A stretch of 64,000 nt of DNA, taken from positions 122,328 to 186,327 of the forward strand of contig NZ_JAHCMU010000009.1 of the NCBI RefSeq assembly GCF_018449435.1, written 5' to 3'. The notes beneath the pieces were generated by a model. That model did no database searches and was not told where the DNA came from. It saw only the letters and a list, made by a program, of their open reading frames with translations. Both the position numbers and the translations under genes were made by a program. Positions 36,838 to 46,509 of the stretch are shown here, in pieces. This DNA comes from Flagellimonas sp. 389. GTDB taxonomy: Bacteria > Bacteroidota > Bacteroidia > Flavobacteriales > Flavobacteriaceae. Position 1 is the first letter of the stretch. Every line of letters begins with the position of its first letter.

Positions 36838-39291
36838 ATGAAAAGGGTATTCTTACTTTTCACACTGCTCTTGTGCAGTATTTATTCCACAGATTTACAA
36901 GCAAACGACAACACCGATACCAAAATTGGTTCTATCTCTGGTACGGTAATAGACAATGCACAGCAACAACCCATAGCCTATGCCGCTATTGTAATCAAAT
37001 CCGAAGACGGCAGCAAGACAATTACTGGGGGGATAACAACGGAAGATGGGAAATTTGAAATAGACAAACTGCCCGAGGGAGTTTTTATTTTGGAAGTCCA
37101 GTTTATAGGATACAAAACACATTCGCAAAAGCTGGAAATAACCAAAAAAAATAAAAAACTGGATGTTGGTACCATTACATTAATGGAAGATGCCGAAAAA
37201 CTGGAAGAAGTAGAGGTTGTGGCCGAACGAACGACTATAGAACAACGTGTGGACAGAAAGGTAATTAACGTTGGAAAAGATTTGACCACAGCGGGTGCCA
37301 CCGCTTCAGATATCATGAACAACATCCCATCTGTCAATGTAGATTCACAGACCGGTGACATTTCTTTGCGTGGAAACTCCAACGTACGGGTTATGGTAGA
37401 TGGCAAACTATCTAATGTACCCGTTGCACAGTTATTACAGCAAATACCTTCCACATCGATAAAATCGATTGAGCTTATTACAAATCCTTCTGCAAAATAC
37501 AATCCGGAAGGAATGAGCGGAATTATAAACATTGTACTGCACAAGAACGCCAATGTTGGGTTTAATGGAAATGCAACCGTTGGTCTCACACAGGCAATAG
37601 AAGCGAAGTTCAATAGCTCGATAGATTTGAACTACAGACAGGGGAAATTTAACTTTTATGGTAATTACGGCAACAATATTGGCAAATATGTAAATGACGG
37701 AACTATTCTCAGACTCGATGAAAACTCGTTACAAGCTTTCGATTTTTTCAATAATAACAAGTCGCACCTTTACAAAGTAGGATTTGATTTTTATCTCAAC
37801 GACAAAAACACCATCTCAGTTTTCACCAATCAAAACATTTTTGATGGGAACGGAGAAGGTATTACGGATGTTACTTATAACACCGATTTATCTAGAAATG
37901 TAACCCAAATCTTTACCGATGTAAATGAAAATCAAAGTGAGCAATACAACTTTGACTACAAACACGATTTCAAAAAAGAAGGTCATAATATAGAATTGGA
38001 AGTAGACCACAATAGGTTCAATAGTGATCAAGATGCAAATTTCAGGTCGATTGGAGCATCTCTATTTCCTGATTATATGGATTTTGTCGATACTGAACGT
38101 ACGCAGACCTTTGTAAATCTAGATTATGTGAATCCTCTTGACAGTATTTCCAAATTGGAAGTTGGTTTGGAATCTAGAACCTTTGAAACCGATGTTGACT
38201 ATTCCTCTACTGGTTTATCTTTTAATTCCGGTGGGGATTTGATTCCCACACCAAGCACGGATTTTATCTATAGTATGGACATTTATTCTGCTTATGTGAC
38301 CTTCAGCCAAACCAGAGGTAAATTTTCATATCAAGCGGGAGTTCGTTTGGAGGATGTGGAAGTTAAGGCCGATACAAACAGGTTAAGAGCTTTTACCGAT
38401 GAATATACCGAACTATATCCATCAGCCTTCATCACGTACAATCCAAATGAGAAAAATCAGTTTCAAGTAAGTTATAGCAGACGTGTGGATAGACCGGGAT
38501 TGGAACAGGTTAACCCTGTTAGGGAATGGGCAACTCCTTTGATTTCTTCCTTTGGAAATCCAAGTTTGGTTCCCCAGTTTACCAATTCCTATGAGACCAA
38601 TTATACAAGAAGATTAAAAAACGGAAGTATTACTGCCGGGGTTTTCTATAGAGCTATTTCGGATGAAATCAACCGAGCCGTTTATGTTGATCGATTGGAT
38701 TTCAATAAACTTATTCTCACATTCGACAATTTTGAAAATACCTCTGCCTATGGTTTCGAACTTTCAACGAATTATAAATTCACGGAATGGTGGAGTATCA
38801 ATGGAAGCTTTGATTTCTTTTCACAAACCCAAAGAGGAGTTACTGAAAGTTTGAGCGGCGATAGTCCCAATCCTACTGAAAATGATATTGTGGAAGAACG
38901 GGTCGAGGTGGACAACACCGCATGGAATTTAAGGCTAAACAATAGTTTTAAGGTAAGTAAATCATTAACGTTTCAGTTGTTTGGATTTTACAGGGGGCAA
39001 AACAGGACCATCCAATTTACCGCAAGGCCCATGTATTTTGTTAATCTTGGAGCTCGTTACAGTTTCGCAAAAGGAAAAGGTACTATAAGCCTAAATTACA
39101 ATGATATGTTCAATACCATGCGCTTTGGTTTTGATGGAGATCGCCCTTATGAACAAGAAGGCGGATTCAACTGGGAAAGCAATAATCTGTATGCCGGTAT
39201 GTCCTATCGATTTGGAAGCGGAAAAAACAGAGCAAAACAACGCAAGAGAAGGGACAGCAATACCAAAGAATCTGGCGGAGGTATTTTATAA
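36838..39291 (+). CDS. TonB-dependent outer-membrane receptor with CarboxypepD_reg domain
   Basis: An 817-residue outer-membrane protein. A signal peptide (MKRVFLLFTLLLCSIYS) precedes a carboxypeptidase-regulatory-like domain (GSISGTVIDNAQQQPIAYA through LEVQFIGYKTH), a plug domain with MNNIPSVNVDSQTGDISLRG and a C-terminal beta-barrel ending in a hydrophilic KRRDSNTKESGGGIL tail. The receptor takes up large substrates using TonB energy. No SusD partner is adjacent, so it is not a typical polysaccharide-utilisation locus; metal or peptide uptake is as likely. A terminator follows at 39352. Confidence 0.92.
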   Translation: MKRVFLLFTLLLCSIYSTDLQANDNTDTKIGSISGTVIDNAQQQPIAYAAIVIKSEDGSKTITGGITTEDGKFEIDKLPEGVFILEVQFIGYKTHSQKLEITKKNKKLDVGTITLMEDAEKLEEVEVVAERTTIEQRVDRKVINVGKDLTTAGATASDIMNNIPSVNVDSQTGDISLRGNSNVRVMVDGKLSNVPVAQLLQQIPSTSIKSIELITNPSAKYNPEGMSGIINIVLHKNANVGFNGNATVGLTQAIEAKFNSSIDLNYRQGKFNFYGNYGNNIGKYVNDGTILRLDENSLQAFDFFNNNKSHLYKVGFDFYLNDKNTISVFTNQNIFDGNGEGITDVTYNTDLSRNVTQIFTDVNENQSEQYNFDYKHDFKKEGHNIELEVDHNRFNSDQDANFRSIGASLFPDYMDFVDTERTQTFVNLDYVNPLDSISKLEVGLESRTFETDVDYSSTGLSFNSGGDLIPTPSTDFIYSMDIYSAYVTFSQTRGKFSYQAGVRLEDVEVKADTNRLRAFTDEYTELYPSAFITYNPNEKNQFQVSYSRRVDRPGLEQVNPVREWATPLISSFGNPSLVPQFTNSYETNYTRRLKNGSITAGVFYRAISDEINRAVYVDRLDFNKLILTFDNFENTSAYGFELSTNYKFTEWWSINGSFDFFSQTQRGVTESLSGDSPNPTENDIVEERVEVDNTAWNLRLNNSFKVSKSLTFQLFGFYRGQNRTIQFTARPMYFVNLGARYSFAKGKGTISLNYNDMFNTMRFGFDGDRPYEQEGGFNWESNNLYAGMSYRFGSGKNRAKQRKRRDSNTKESGGGIL

Positions 39292-39351
39292 TAAATTTTT
39301 GATATTCCTTAATACGGTGTTGGTTGGTTAATAATTAAGGTTTATCATTTA

Positions 39352-39391
39352 AAGCCTCTGGTTCTTTATCAGAACCAGAGGCTTGTTTTTT
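39352..39391 (+). terminator. Intrinsic terminator after the TonB-dependent receptor
   Basis: A perfect 14-pair stem (arms 39352-39365 and 39371-39384, AAGCCTCTGGTTCT and its complement) with a 5-base loop ends in GTTTTTT on the + strand. It sits between the convergent receptor and fabH genes. Confidence 0.92.
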
Positions 39392-40397
39392 ACCATTTAA
39401 TTATAACGCTCCCCCACGTAAAGCCACTTCCAAAGGCAGCAAGCACCACTAAATCCCCTTCATTTACTTTACCAGCTTCCCAAGCTTCAGTTAGGGCTAT
39501 TGGAATTGAAGCAGCAGTAGTGTTACCATAATTCATAATATTGTTGTACACTTGGTCATTGGAAAGCCCAAACTTCTTTTGTACAAATTGTGAGATTCGC
39601 AAATTGGCCTGATGCGGAATCAACATATCAATGTCTTCTGCACTCAAACCATTGACTTTTAATCCTTCTATAATTACTTCGCTAAAACGAACAACGGCAT
39701 TCTTGAATACAAACTGCCCGTTCATGTAAGGGAAATAGGAAGTGTCTTCCGGGTCTTGCTCTTCAATAATATCGGTAACCCATCTTTTTCCCATTCCCGG
39801 TGCGATCAAAGACAGTTCTTCTGCATGCTGTCCTTCTGAATGCAAATGGGATGATAGAATTCCTTTCGAAGCATCTTCTTCCCTAGTGAGTACAGCGGCC
39901 CCGGCACCATCACCAAAAATAACAGAGACTCCCCTACCCCTAGTGGTCATATCCAATCCATGTGAATGCAATTCGGAACCGATTACCAATATATTTTTGT
40001 ACATGCCGCTCTTAATATATTGGTCTGCTACAGATACTCCATATATAAATCCGGAACATTGGTTTCTTACATCCAAGGCACCAACGGTTTTTATACCCAA
40101 ATCACGTTGTACCAAAACTCCAGGACCAGGAAAATAATAATCTGGACTTAGGGTGGCAAAGACAATGAAATCAATCTCATCTTTATCGATACCTGCACGT
40201 TCTATAGCAACTTTTGCTGCTTTAACACCCATAGATGTTGTAGTATCCGTTCCCTTAATTACGTGCCTTCGCTCTTGTATTCCAGTACGTTCTTGAATCC
40301 ACTCATCATTAGTGTCCATTACTTGGGACAGATCATCATTGGTGACTACATTTTCTGGCACATAAAATCCCAGACCAGATATTCTTGAGTTGTACAT
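39390..40397 (-). CDS. fabH: Beta-ketoacyl-ACP synthase III
   Basis: A 335-residue thiolase-fold enzyme that starts fatty acid synthesis by condensing acetyl- or branched acyl-CoA with malonyl-ACP. The catalytic triad is visible: Cys114 (RNQCSGFIYG), His in IPHQANLRI and Asn in NYGNTTAASIP. The WIQERTGIQERRHV motif is typical. It is transcribed alone, with no L32/plsX neighbours in the window. Confidence 0.95.
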   Translation of the reverse strand: MYNSRISGLGFYVPENVVTNDDLSQVMDTNDEWIQERTGIQERRHVIKGTDTTTSMGVKAAKVAIERAGIDKDEIDFIVFATLSPDYYFPGPGVLVQRDLGIKTVGALDVRNQCSGFIYGVSVADQYIKSGMYKNILVIGSELHSHGLDMTTRGRGVSVIFGDGAGAAVLTREEDASKGILSSHLHSEGQHAEELSLIAPGMGKRWVTDIIEEQDPEDTSYFPYMNGQFVFKNAVVRFSEVIIEGLKVNGLSAEDIDMLIPHQANLRISQFVQKKFGLSNDQVYNNIMNYGNTTAASIPIALTEAWEAGKVNEGDLVVLAAFGSGFTWGSVIIKW

Positions 40398-40490
40398 AAT
40401 TTTCTGTGTTGTTGGTTTTTAAAAAAGTAAGCAACTTTTAAATGGAAAAGTAAAAAATATATTCAAGCAACAAAGAATATATCAAAAAAA

Positions 40491-41801
40491 TTAGTCGATG
40501 TATTTCCTAAACTGATTCACTTTTACAGTCGCTTTTAAATCATGAAGGAGGTTATAAAGGCCAAAAAATGTCCGATTCATGTATAAAAAATGTTTTGACC
40601 CTCTGTTCCCGTTCATCTTCTTAATCTGTTCATCTTTAGAGTAACGTTCGCTCAAATCGGCAATTTTGTTCCAAAAATCGTCCGCGCCAAAGTCAAAATT
40701 TTCCTCATTGAATGGTGAAGTGAATATGGTAAGCATTTCCTTAAAAAGTGCTTTAAAGAATTCAAGCTCCTTTTTGGAATCTGTAGGTGTCAGGATTTCC
40801 AATTCATAGAGCTTTTCCATAAAGATGCCATCATTATTGATGTTACCTTCTTTTGCCAGTTCAAAATAAGGTATGTAAAACTCATCTGGAATCTGTTTAA
40901 TACAGCCAAAATCTATAGCAATTAAGGTTTCTTTAGGGCTGACCAAGAAGTTTCCAGGATGCGGGTCCGCATGAACTTTGCGCAAACTATGAATTTGGAA
41001 CATGTAAAAGTCCCATAACGCCTGACCTAATTTATTTCCTAAATCTTGGTCAAATTCGGTTTTGGCAAATTCACTAAGGTGTCTACCCTTCATCCAATCC
41101 ATAGTAAGGATGCGCTCACTGGACAGGTTCTCATAATACTTTGGGAATTCCATATTGGGAATGTCGGCACAAGCTTGCGTAATTTCTTCACTTTGCTTGA
41201 GCTCCAAAATATAATTGGTCTCTTCAACCAGTTTATTTTCTACTTCTTTAAAATACTTTTCAGAATCCTTACCCTTAAGATTGAACATTCTTATTGCAAT
41301 AGGCTTTACTATAGCTAAATCACTACTGATACTTTTGGCCACACCGGGATATTGAATCTTAACGGCCAATTCTTTACCATCTTTTTTAGCTCTATGAACT
41401 TGACCTATACTGGCAGCATTGACAGAATCCTTTTCGAAAGTGTCAAAAATTTCCTCAGGGTATTTATCAAGGTACTTTTTAAATGTCTTCCTTACCAAAG
41501 GTGCGGAAAGTGGTGGTACTGAAAACTGTGACAGTGAAAATTTCTCGACATAAGCCCTTGGAAGAAGGTTTTTCTCCATGCTTAACATCTGGGCCACTTT
41601 TAGGGCACTTCCCTTTAGACTCTTTAGCCCATCGTAAATATCCTCTGCATTGTCTTGGTCCAATTCTTCTTTGGCCGATTCTGAATTGACCAATTTCTTT
41701 CCATAGTATTTGACGTAATTACCCCCAATCTTCACACCCGTTTTCACAAGTTTTCCAGCTCTCTCAATTTTTCCCGTGGGAATACTGTCCAATGTCTTCA
41801 T
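40491..41801 (-). CDS. AarF/ABC1/UbiB-family atypical kinase
   Basis: A 436-residue ABC1-domain protein. It has the KxGQ-like signature as SLKGSALKVAQMLS, an AxxxxGQVHRA segment (VNAASIGQVHRAKKDG), the VADPH-type catalytic loop HADPHPGNFLV and the IDFGCIKQIP metal-binding motif. These proteins are atypical kinase/ATPases linked to quinone or lipid metabolism. It starts 6 bases after the TetR gene stop, so the two form one operon. Confidence 0.93.
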   Translation of the reverse strand: MKTLDSIPTGKIERAGKLVKTGVKIGGNYVKYYGKKLVNSESAKEELDQDNAEDIYDGLKSLKGSALKVAQMLSMEKNLLPRAYVEKFSLSQFSVPPLSAPLVRKTFKKYLDKYPEEIFDTFEKDSVNAASIGQVHRAKKDGKELAVKIQYPGVAKSISSDLAIVKPIAIRMFNLKGKDSEKYFKEVENKLVEETNYILELKQSEEITQACADIPNMEFPKYYENLSSERILTMDWMKGRHLSEFAKTEFDQDLGNKLGQALWDFYMFQIHSLRKVHADPHPGNFLVSPKETLIAIDFGCIKQIPDEFYIPYFELAKEGNINNDGIFMEKLYELEILTPTDSKKELEFFKALFKEMLTIFTSPFNEENFDFGADDFWNKIADLSERYSKDEQIKKMNGNRGSKHFLYMNRTFFGLYNLLHDLKATVKVNQFRKYID

Positions 41802-41807
41802 ACGCTC

Positions 41808-42464
41808 TTAGGCAAAGTTTTCTTTGTATAGGAATTTCCCAAAATCAATAATTTTTTCTAATGGAGTATTTTCAAATACTTCAAAAATAGTTGTCACGGA
41901 TTTTTCTATAGCGATGTCAGTTCTCTCGAAATCCGGTGAATTGTCGTCCATCCAAAACTTTAAAAGGAATAAAAATTGCAACCAGGCGCCTTCTGAAAAA
42001 ATCTGTGGGTTTCTTTTTAGAATCTTCAGATTCTTTTCGCTGTTTCGTTCTTCAATGAGCTCTGCTGCAAAATCTTTTATGTGGTTTCTAAGACCTTTTA
42101 ACTGAGTTATTTTTTCCATGCGCCCCTTATGTTCGTTAAGCACGAACAGCACATAGCTCCTGTTCAATGTTAACGATTCAAAAAAAGTAAAAAAGAAAGT
42201 GAGCATCTTTTCCTCATTGGTCATGTTATCATATGCCTTGTTCTTTTGCATTACCGACATTGTATTCTCATAAAACTTTTCCCAAATACGGTGGCGTAAA
42301 CCTTCAAAAGAACCGAAAAACTTATAGAAATCCGATTCTTGGATTTTGTTTTCTTTACAAAATTTATAAACTGATTTTGGAACTGTCTCATGTTCCAAAA
42401 CATAGTTCATAAACCATCCTACAACTTTATCCTCTGTTACTTTTGCGCTGGTAGTATTTGCCAT
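41808..42464 (-). CDS. TetR-family transcriptional regulator
   Basis: A 218-residue protein with an N-terminal helix-turn-helix (VPKSVYKFCKENKIQESDFYKFFGSFEG, quoted partly: SVYKFCKENKIQ and DFYKFFGS) and a helical ligand domain. It heads an operon with the AarF-like kinase gene and is divergent from htpG. The 336-base upstream spacer has a large inverted repeat (42646-42689) that could be its operator. A TATTTTTG element (42482-42489) is a possible -7 box. Confidence 0.85.
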   Translation of the reverse strand: MANTTSAKVTEDKVVGWFMNYVLEHETVPKSVYKFCKENKIQESDFYKFFGSFEGLRHRIWEKFYENTMSVMQKNKAYDNMTNEEKMLTFFFTFFESLTLNRSYVLFVLNEHKGRMEKITQLKGLRNHIKDFAAELIEERNSEKNLKILKRNPQIFSEGAWLQFLFLLKFWMDDNSPDFERTDIAIEKSVTTIFEVFENTPLEKIIDFGKFLYKENFA

Positions 42465-42535
42465 TACATTATATGTTTAATCAAAAATACGATTTATCAA
42501 ACAGATTTTAGTTAAGGTTTTAAGAATTAAAAAGG

Positions 42536-42565
42536 AAAACGCACTTTCGAATGAAAGTGCGTTTT
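42536..42565 (-). terminator. Terminator-like hairpin in the TetR-htpG spacer
   Basis: Perfect 13-base arms AAAACGCACTTTC (42536-42548) and GAAAGTGCGTTTT (42553-42565) with a GAAT loop. On the - strand the stem is followed by CCTTTTT. It lies 72 bases upstream of the TetR start and downstream of no annotated gene on that strand, so it may end an unannotated small RNA or act as an attenuator. Confidence 0.65.
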
Positions 42566-42645
42566 CAACAACCTAACCAATAAATAAACAAACTTGTCAT
42601 AGATAATCTATTTCATAGCAATTTTTCTACAACAGTTCAAAGATA

Positions 42646-42689
42646 CATATTTTGTTTATTCTTTTTATAATAATGATAAACAAAATATG
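42646..42689. promoter_or_regulatory. Large inverted repeat, candidate TetR operator
   Basis: Perfect 14-base arms CATATTTTGTTTAT (42646-42659) and ATAAACAAAATATG (42676-42689) with a 16-base AT-rich spacer. It lies in the divergent region beside a TetR-type gene, the usual place for its operator. AT-only stems make a terminator unlikely. Confidence 0.5.
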
Positions 42690-42800
42690 TTAAATTTTAT
42701 TTTTTCCTCAAAAACCTTTTTAAAATGTCAGTTTGTCATATTCTTGACTATGGTATTTTTTTTGTCATGGTATTTAAAATTCAAAGAAAATCATTAGACA

Positions 42801-44687
42801 ATGGCTACAGGTAAAATCAATGTTTCAGTAGAGAATATATTTCCATTAATTAAAAAGTTTCTATACAGCGACCACGAAATATTCTTGAGAGAACTTATTT
42901 CAAACGCTACGGACGCAACATTAAAACTCAAGCACCTTACTTCCATAGGTGAGGCCAAAGTCAAGTATGGAAACCCAATGATAGAGGTCAAGGTCGATAA
43001 GGATAAAAAGAAAATCCATATTATTGATCAAGGTATTGGGATGACCGAGGTCGAAGTAAAAAAATACATTAACGAAGTTGCCTTTTCTGGAGCAGAGGAA
43101 TTTTTAGATAAATATAAAGATGCAGGTAAAGACGCAGGAATCATTGGTCACTTTGGACTAGGTTTCTATTCTGCTTTTATGGTGGCAGAGAAAGTTGAGA
43201 TTATTACAAAAAGCTTCAAAGACGAACCCGCTGTGCATTGGTCATGTGACGGTTCACCCAAATTCACACTAAAAGAAGCAAAGAAAACCGACAGGGGAAC
43301 CGAGATTGTTCTTCATATAGCTGAGGATTCCACAGAATTCTTGGAAGATTCAAAAATTAGCGAACTGCTCAAAAAATACAACAAGTTCATGCCCATCCCA
43401 ATAAAATTTGGGATGAAAACAGAGACCCTACCCAAACCTGAAGATGCAAAAGAAGAAGATCAGGCACCAACCGAAGAAGTAGATAATATTATCAATAATC
43501 CAAATCCGGCATGGACCAAACAACCTGTCGATTTAAAAGATGAGGACTACAAGGAGTTCTACAGAGAGCTGTATCCAATGCAATTTGAAGAGCCACTATT
43601 CAACATCCACCTTAATGTTGATTATCCTTTTAACTTGACCGGTATTCTGTACTTCCCAAAATTGTCCAACGACCTAAATATTCAAAAGGACAGGATTCAG
43701 CTTTATCAAAACCAGGTTTTTGTTACGGATAATGTAGAAGGTATTGTTCCCGAGTTTTTAACCATGCTTCGCGGGGTTATAGATTCTCCAGACATTCCTT
43801 TAAATGTTTCTAGATCATACTTGCAGGCTGATGGGGCCGTAAAAAAAATATCATCGTACATCACTAGAAAAGTAGCGGATAAACTAAGCTCTTTGTTCAA
43901 AAATAACCGTGAGGACCTTGAACAAAAGTGGAACGATATTAAAGTAGTTATTGAGTACGGCATGCTTTCCGAAGATAAATTCTTTGAAAAAGCGGACAAA
44001 TTTGCACTATATCCTACCGTAGATGGAAAATTTTTCACTTTTGAAGAATTGGAAAACAAAATAAAGGACACTCAGACCGATAAGGACGATAAGCTTGTAG
44101 TTCTTTATGCTTCGGACAAAGAGGCACAGCATAGTTATATTGAAGCTGCCAAGAAAAAAGGGTACGAAGTCTTACTAATGGATTCTCCTATTATTTCCCA
44201 CTTAATGCAAAAATTGGAAACTTCTAAAGAGAAGCTATCTTTTGCTCGAGTGGATGCAGACCATGTAGACAATCTTATTAAAAAAGAAGATACCGCAATT
44301 TCTAAACTTTCTGATGATGAAAAAGAAAAACTGAAAGGCGAAATAGAAGAGGTTGTAAAAGAAAAAGGATACACCATACAGATGGAAGCTATGGACAGCA
44401 CCTCATCTCCATTTATCATTACGGAGCCCGAATTTATGAGAAGAATGAAAGAAATGCAGCAGACAGGGGGAGGTGGAATGTTCGGTATGGGCGGTATGCC
44501 AGAAATGTACAACCTTATCGTAAATACAAATCACGAGCTTGTAGGTGAAATACTGAATACCAAAACTTCCAAAAAGCGTGAACGCTTGATCAATCAATCA
44601 CTGGATTTGGCAAGATTGTCCAAAGGATTGTTGAAAGGCGAGGAACTTACCAATTTTATAGCACGTAGCTACGATATGATCAAATAG
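42801..44687 (+). CDS. htpG: Molecular chaperone HtpG (Hsp90)
   Basis: A 628-residue Hsp90 with the N-terminal GHKL ATPase: EIFLRELISNATDATLKLK (Glu/Asn), IDQGIGMTEVEVKKYI and GHFGLGFYSAFMVAEKVEI. The middle domain includes PLNVSRSYLQADGAVKKIS. The gene is preceded by TTGTCAT direct repeats and closed by a strong terminator at 44734. Confidence 0.97.
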   Translation: MATGKINVSVENIFPLIKKFLYSDHEIFLRELISNATDATLKLKHLTSIGEAKVKYGNPMIEVKVDKDKKKIHIIDQGIGMTEVEVKKYINEVAFSGAEEFLDKYKDAGKDAGIIGHFGLGFYSAFMVAEKVEIITKSFKDEPAVHWSCDGSPKFTLKEAKKTDRGTEIVLHIAEDSTEFLEDSKISELLKKYNKFMPIPIKFGMKTETLPKPEDAKEEDQAPTEEVDNIINNPNPAWTKQPVDLKDEDYKEFYRELYPMQFEEPLFNIHLNVDYPFNLTGILYFPKLSNDLNIQKDRIQLYQNQVFVTDNVEGIVPEFLTMLRGVIDSPDIPLNVSRSYLQADGAVKKISSYITRKVADKLSSLFKNNREDLEQKWNDIKVVIEYGMLSEDKFFEKADKFALYPTVDGKFFTFEELENKIKDTQTDKDDKLVVLYASDKEAQHSYIEAAKKKGYEVLLMDSPIISHLMQKLETSKEKLSFARVDADHVDNLIKKEDTAISKLSDDEKEKLKGEIEEVVKEKGYTIQMEAMDSTSSPFIITEPEFMRRMKEMQQTGGGGMFGMGGMPEMYNLIVNTNHELVGEILNTKTSKKRERLINQSLDLARLSKGLLKGEELTNFIARSYDMIK

Positions 44688-44733
44688 GTTTAAGCCACTC
44701 CCATTTTTAAGTAAGGAGTGTAAAATATACCAG

Positions 44734-44777
44734 AAACCGCTCATGACTCGGCTAGCCCAAGTTAGAGCGGTTTTTTT
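44734..44777 (+). terminator. Intrinsic terminator after htpG
   Basis: Arms AAACCGCTC (44734-44742) and GAGCGGTTT (44765-44773), with a second inner stem around GGCTAGCC, end in a T-run to 44777. A longer reading of the next ORF would start inside it, which argues for the later start at 44818. Confidence 0.88.
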
Positions 44778-44817
44778 AGGTAAAAGTTTTATCTTGAAGC
44801 GAAAACCATTCCTATCA

Positions 44818-46152
44818 ATGAAGAACGATTACAAAAACCCTGCTTTCAAAAAAATGCTGGACTCGCTGCAGCAACAAAGTTGGGAGCTCGAACTCATCAT
44901 ATCGGGTTTTGCCATTTTTGGTCTTTTTACAGCTTATGACCCTCTTAAAATAGAGATGATCAATGCACAAAACAATGAGCAGGTATATAGCTTGGTCGTT
45001 TATCTTGTGTTACTGTTGGCATGTTCTATCCTACTGTTCAATCTACTTTTACATGTTATTATGCGAGGGTTATGGATTGGAGCTTTGGGTCTAAGATATG
45101 TGTCAGGGGATATTGACTTCGATGTTCTCAATTACAATAGTCGGTTCAAGAATTATCTAAGTAAAAAAATAGTCTCTTTTGATCGCTACATTGGTAATCT
45201 GGAAAACTATTGCAGTATTCTCTTTGCGATATCTTTTTTACTTGTTTTCTATGTACTGGCCATAACGATCATCATCATAACCATTGTTCTAATTTCATTT
45301 TTCATCATTAACAACGACAGTTTGCCTGGCTGGCTGAGTAAAGGTTTGGGGGTAACTTTAGTTCTGTTCATTGTTTTTGGAATGTTCCTCACTTTTATTG
45401 ATTTTATTACACAAGGACTGTTAAAACGCAATAAATGGGTAGCAAAGATGTATTTTCCTTTTTATTGGGTATTCAGCTTTTTGACACTATCGTTTTTGTA
45501 TCGGCCATTGGTCTATAACTTCTTGGACAATAAATTTGGAAAACGACTCATCCTTCTGCTAACCCCTATATATATTGCAATCTTATTGATTACCTCCTTG
45601 GAATACCGAAACTCTAATTTTCTTGATGACAAACAAGACTCATCAAACATGTTTGCCAATCAGGAGAACTATTTTGACATGCTAGTAAAAGATGAGGATT
45701 TTCCAGGTGAGGTTGCGATACCGTCTAAAGTTATTACTACAAATTATTTACAGGTGTTCATTCCTTTTTCTGAAGGTATTGAAGATAGGATTTTTAGTTT
45801 CAAGGAAACGCTGAAGCCAGAAAAAGACAGAAGAGGCCTAACTTCAAGTATTCAATTTAGCTCGAGTTGGGATGATAGGATAAAGAGCAAAAAACAAAAG
45901 GACAGTATTAGAAAACTATACCTTAACGTATTCAACGAAATGTATTCGTTCGAGATTGATAGTATAACCAAGGACAGTGATTTTATTGTAACTACAGGAA
46001 TCAAGAATATCTTGGGTTTTGAAACTTATCTGGATATAAAAGGCCTACGGGAAGGCCTCCATACGCTAAAGGTCAAACGGAAACAAAAAAAGAAGGATTC
46101 GATTTCAACCGTTACACGCAAGGTTATTCCTTTTTGGTATTTTAAAAAATAA
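44818..46152 (+). CDS. Uncharacterised polytopic membrane protein
   Basis: About 444 residues from the ATG at 44818 (MKNDYKNPAFKKMLDSLQ). Six to seven hydrophobic helices fill residues 25-270, followed by a charged, probably extracytoplasmic or cytoplasmic C-terminal domain of about 170 residues ending TRKVIPFWYFKK. I do not recognise the family. The start at 44743 would lie in the htpG terminator. A DoxX-like gene begins 3 bases after its stop and may be co-transcribed. Confidence 0.8.
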   Translation: MKNDYKNPAFKKMLDSLQQQSWELELIISGFAIFGLFTAYDPLKIEMINAQNNEQVYSLVVYLVLLLACSILLFNLLLHVIMRGLWIGALGLRYVSGDIDFDVLNYNSRFKNYLSKKIVSFDRYIGNLENYCSILFAISFLLVFYVLAITIIIITIVLISFFIINNDSLPGWLSKGLGVTLVLFIVFGMFLTFIDFITQGLLKRNKWVAKMYFPFYWVFSFLTLSFLYRPLVYNFLDNKFGKRLILLLTPIYIAILLITSLEYRNSNFLDDKQDSSNMFANQENYFDMLVKDEDFPGEVAIPSKVITTNYLQVFIPFSEGIEDRIFSFKETLKPEKDRRGLTSSIQFSSSWDDRIKSKKQKDSIRKLYLNVFNEMYSFEIDSITKDSDFIVTTGIKNILGFETYLDIKGLREGLHTLKVKRKQKKKDSISTVTRKVIPFWYFKK

Positions 46153-46155
46153 CTA

Positions 46156-46509
46156 ATGAATTATCCGTGGCATTTATATCTAATGGCAATCATGTATATT
46201 TTTGCTGGAGTAATGCATTTTGTATATCCAAAAGTGTATTTACGAATAATGCCCAGATACCTTCCCAATCACAAATTGCTTGTACAGCTAAGTGGACTTG
46301 CAGAAATTGTTTTGGGAATTGCCCTATGTTTTGAGCCAACCAAGAATTTGGCAATTTATGGAATCATTTTAATGCTTTTTGTATTTCTTTTGGTTCACTT
46401 TTATATGTTAACCGGTGAAAAAGCATCTGCAGGAGTACCAAAGTGGATTCTTGTTCTTAGAATTCCTTTACAATTTGGTTTGATGTATTGGGCGTACATC
46501 TATTTATAA
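46156..46509 (+). CDS. DoxX-like small membrane protein
   Basis: A 117-residue protein with four hydrophobic helices and the DoxX-like pattern IMYIFAGVMHFVYPKVYLRI and LVQLSGLAEIVLGIALCF. Small relatives are annotated as DoxX or MauE-like proteins of unknown function. It follows the unknown membrane protein by 3 bases and its end overlaps the convergent anti-sigma-like gene by 6 bases. Confidence 0.8.
   Translation: MNYPWHLYLMAIMYIFAGVMHFVYPKVYLRIMPRYLPNHKLLVQLSGLAEIVLGIALCFEPTKNLAIYGIILMLFVFLLVHFYMLTGEKASAGVPKWILVLRIPLQFGLMYWAYIYL

Larger units (their letters stand above)
42465..42800. other. 336-base spacer between the TetR gene and htpG
   Basis: AT-rich divergent regulatory region with no credible ORF. 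It contains a strong hairpin at 42536-42565, a 14-base inverted repeat at 42646-42689, and TTGTCAT motifs at 42594, 42733 and 42762 near the htpG start. These are listed separately. Confidence 0.7.

Noticed and set aside
44743..44817. Longer start (44743) for the membrane protein after htpG
   Set aside because: It would begin inside the htpG terminator hairpin; the ATG at 44818 gives a sensible N-terminus.
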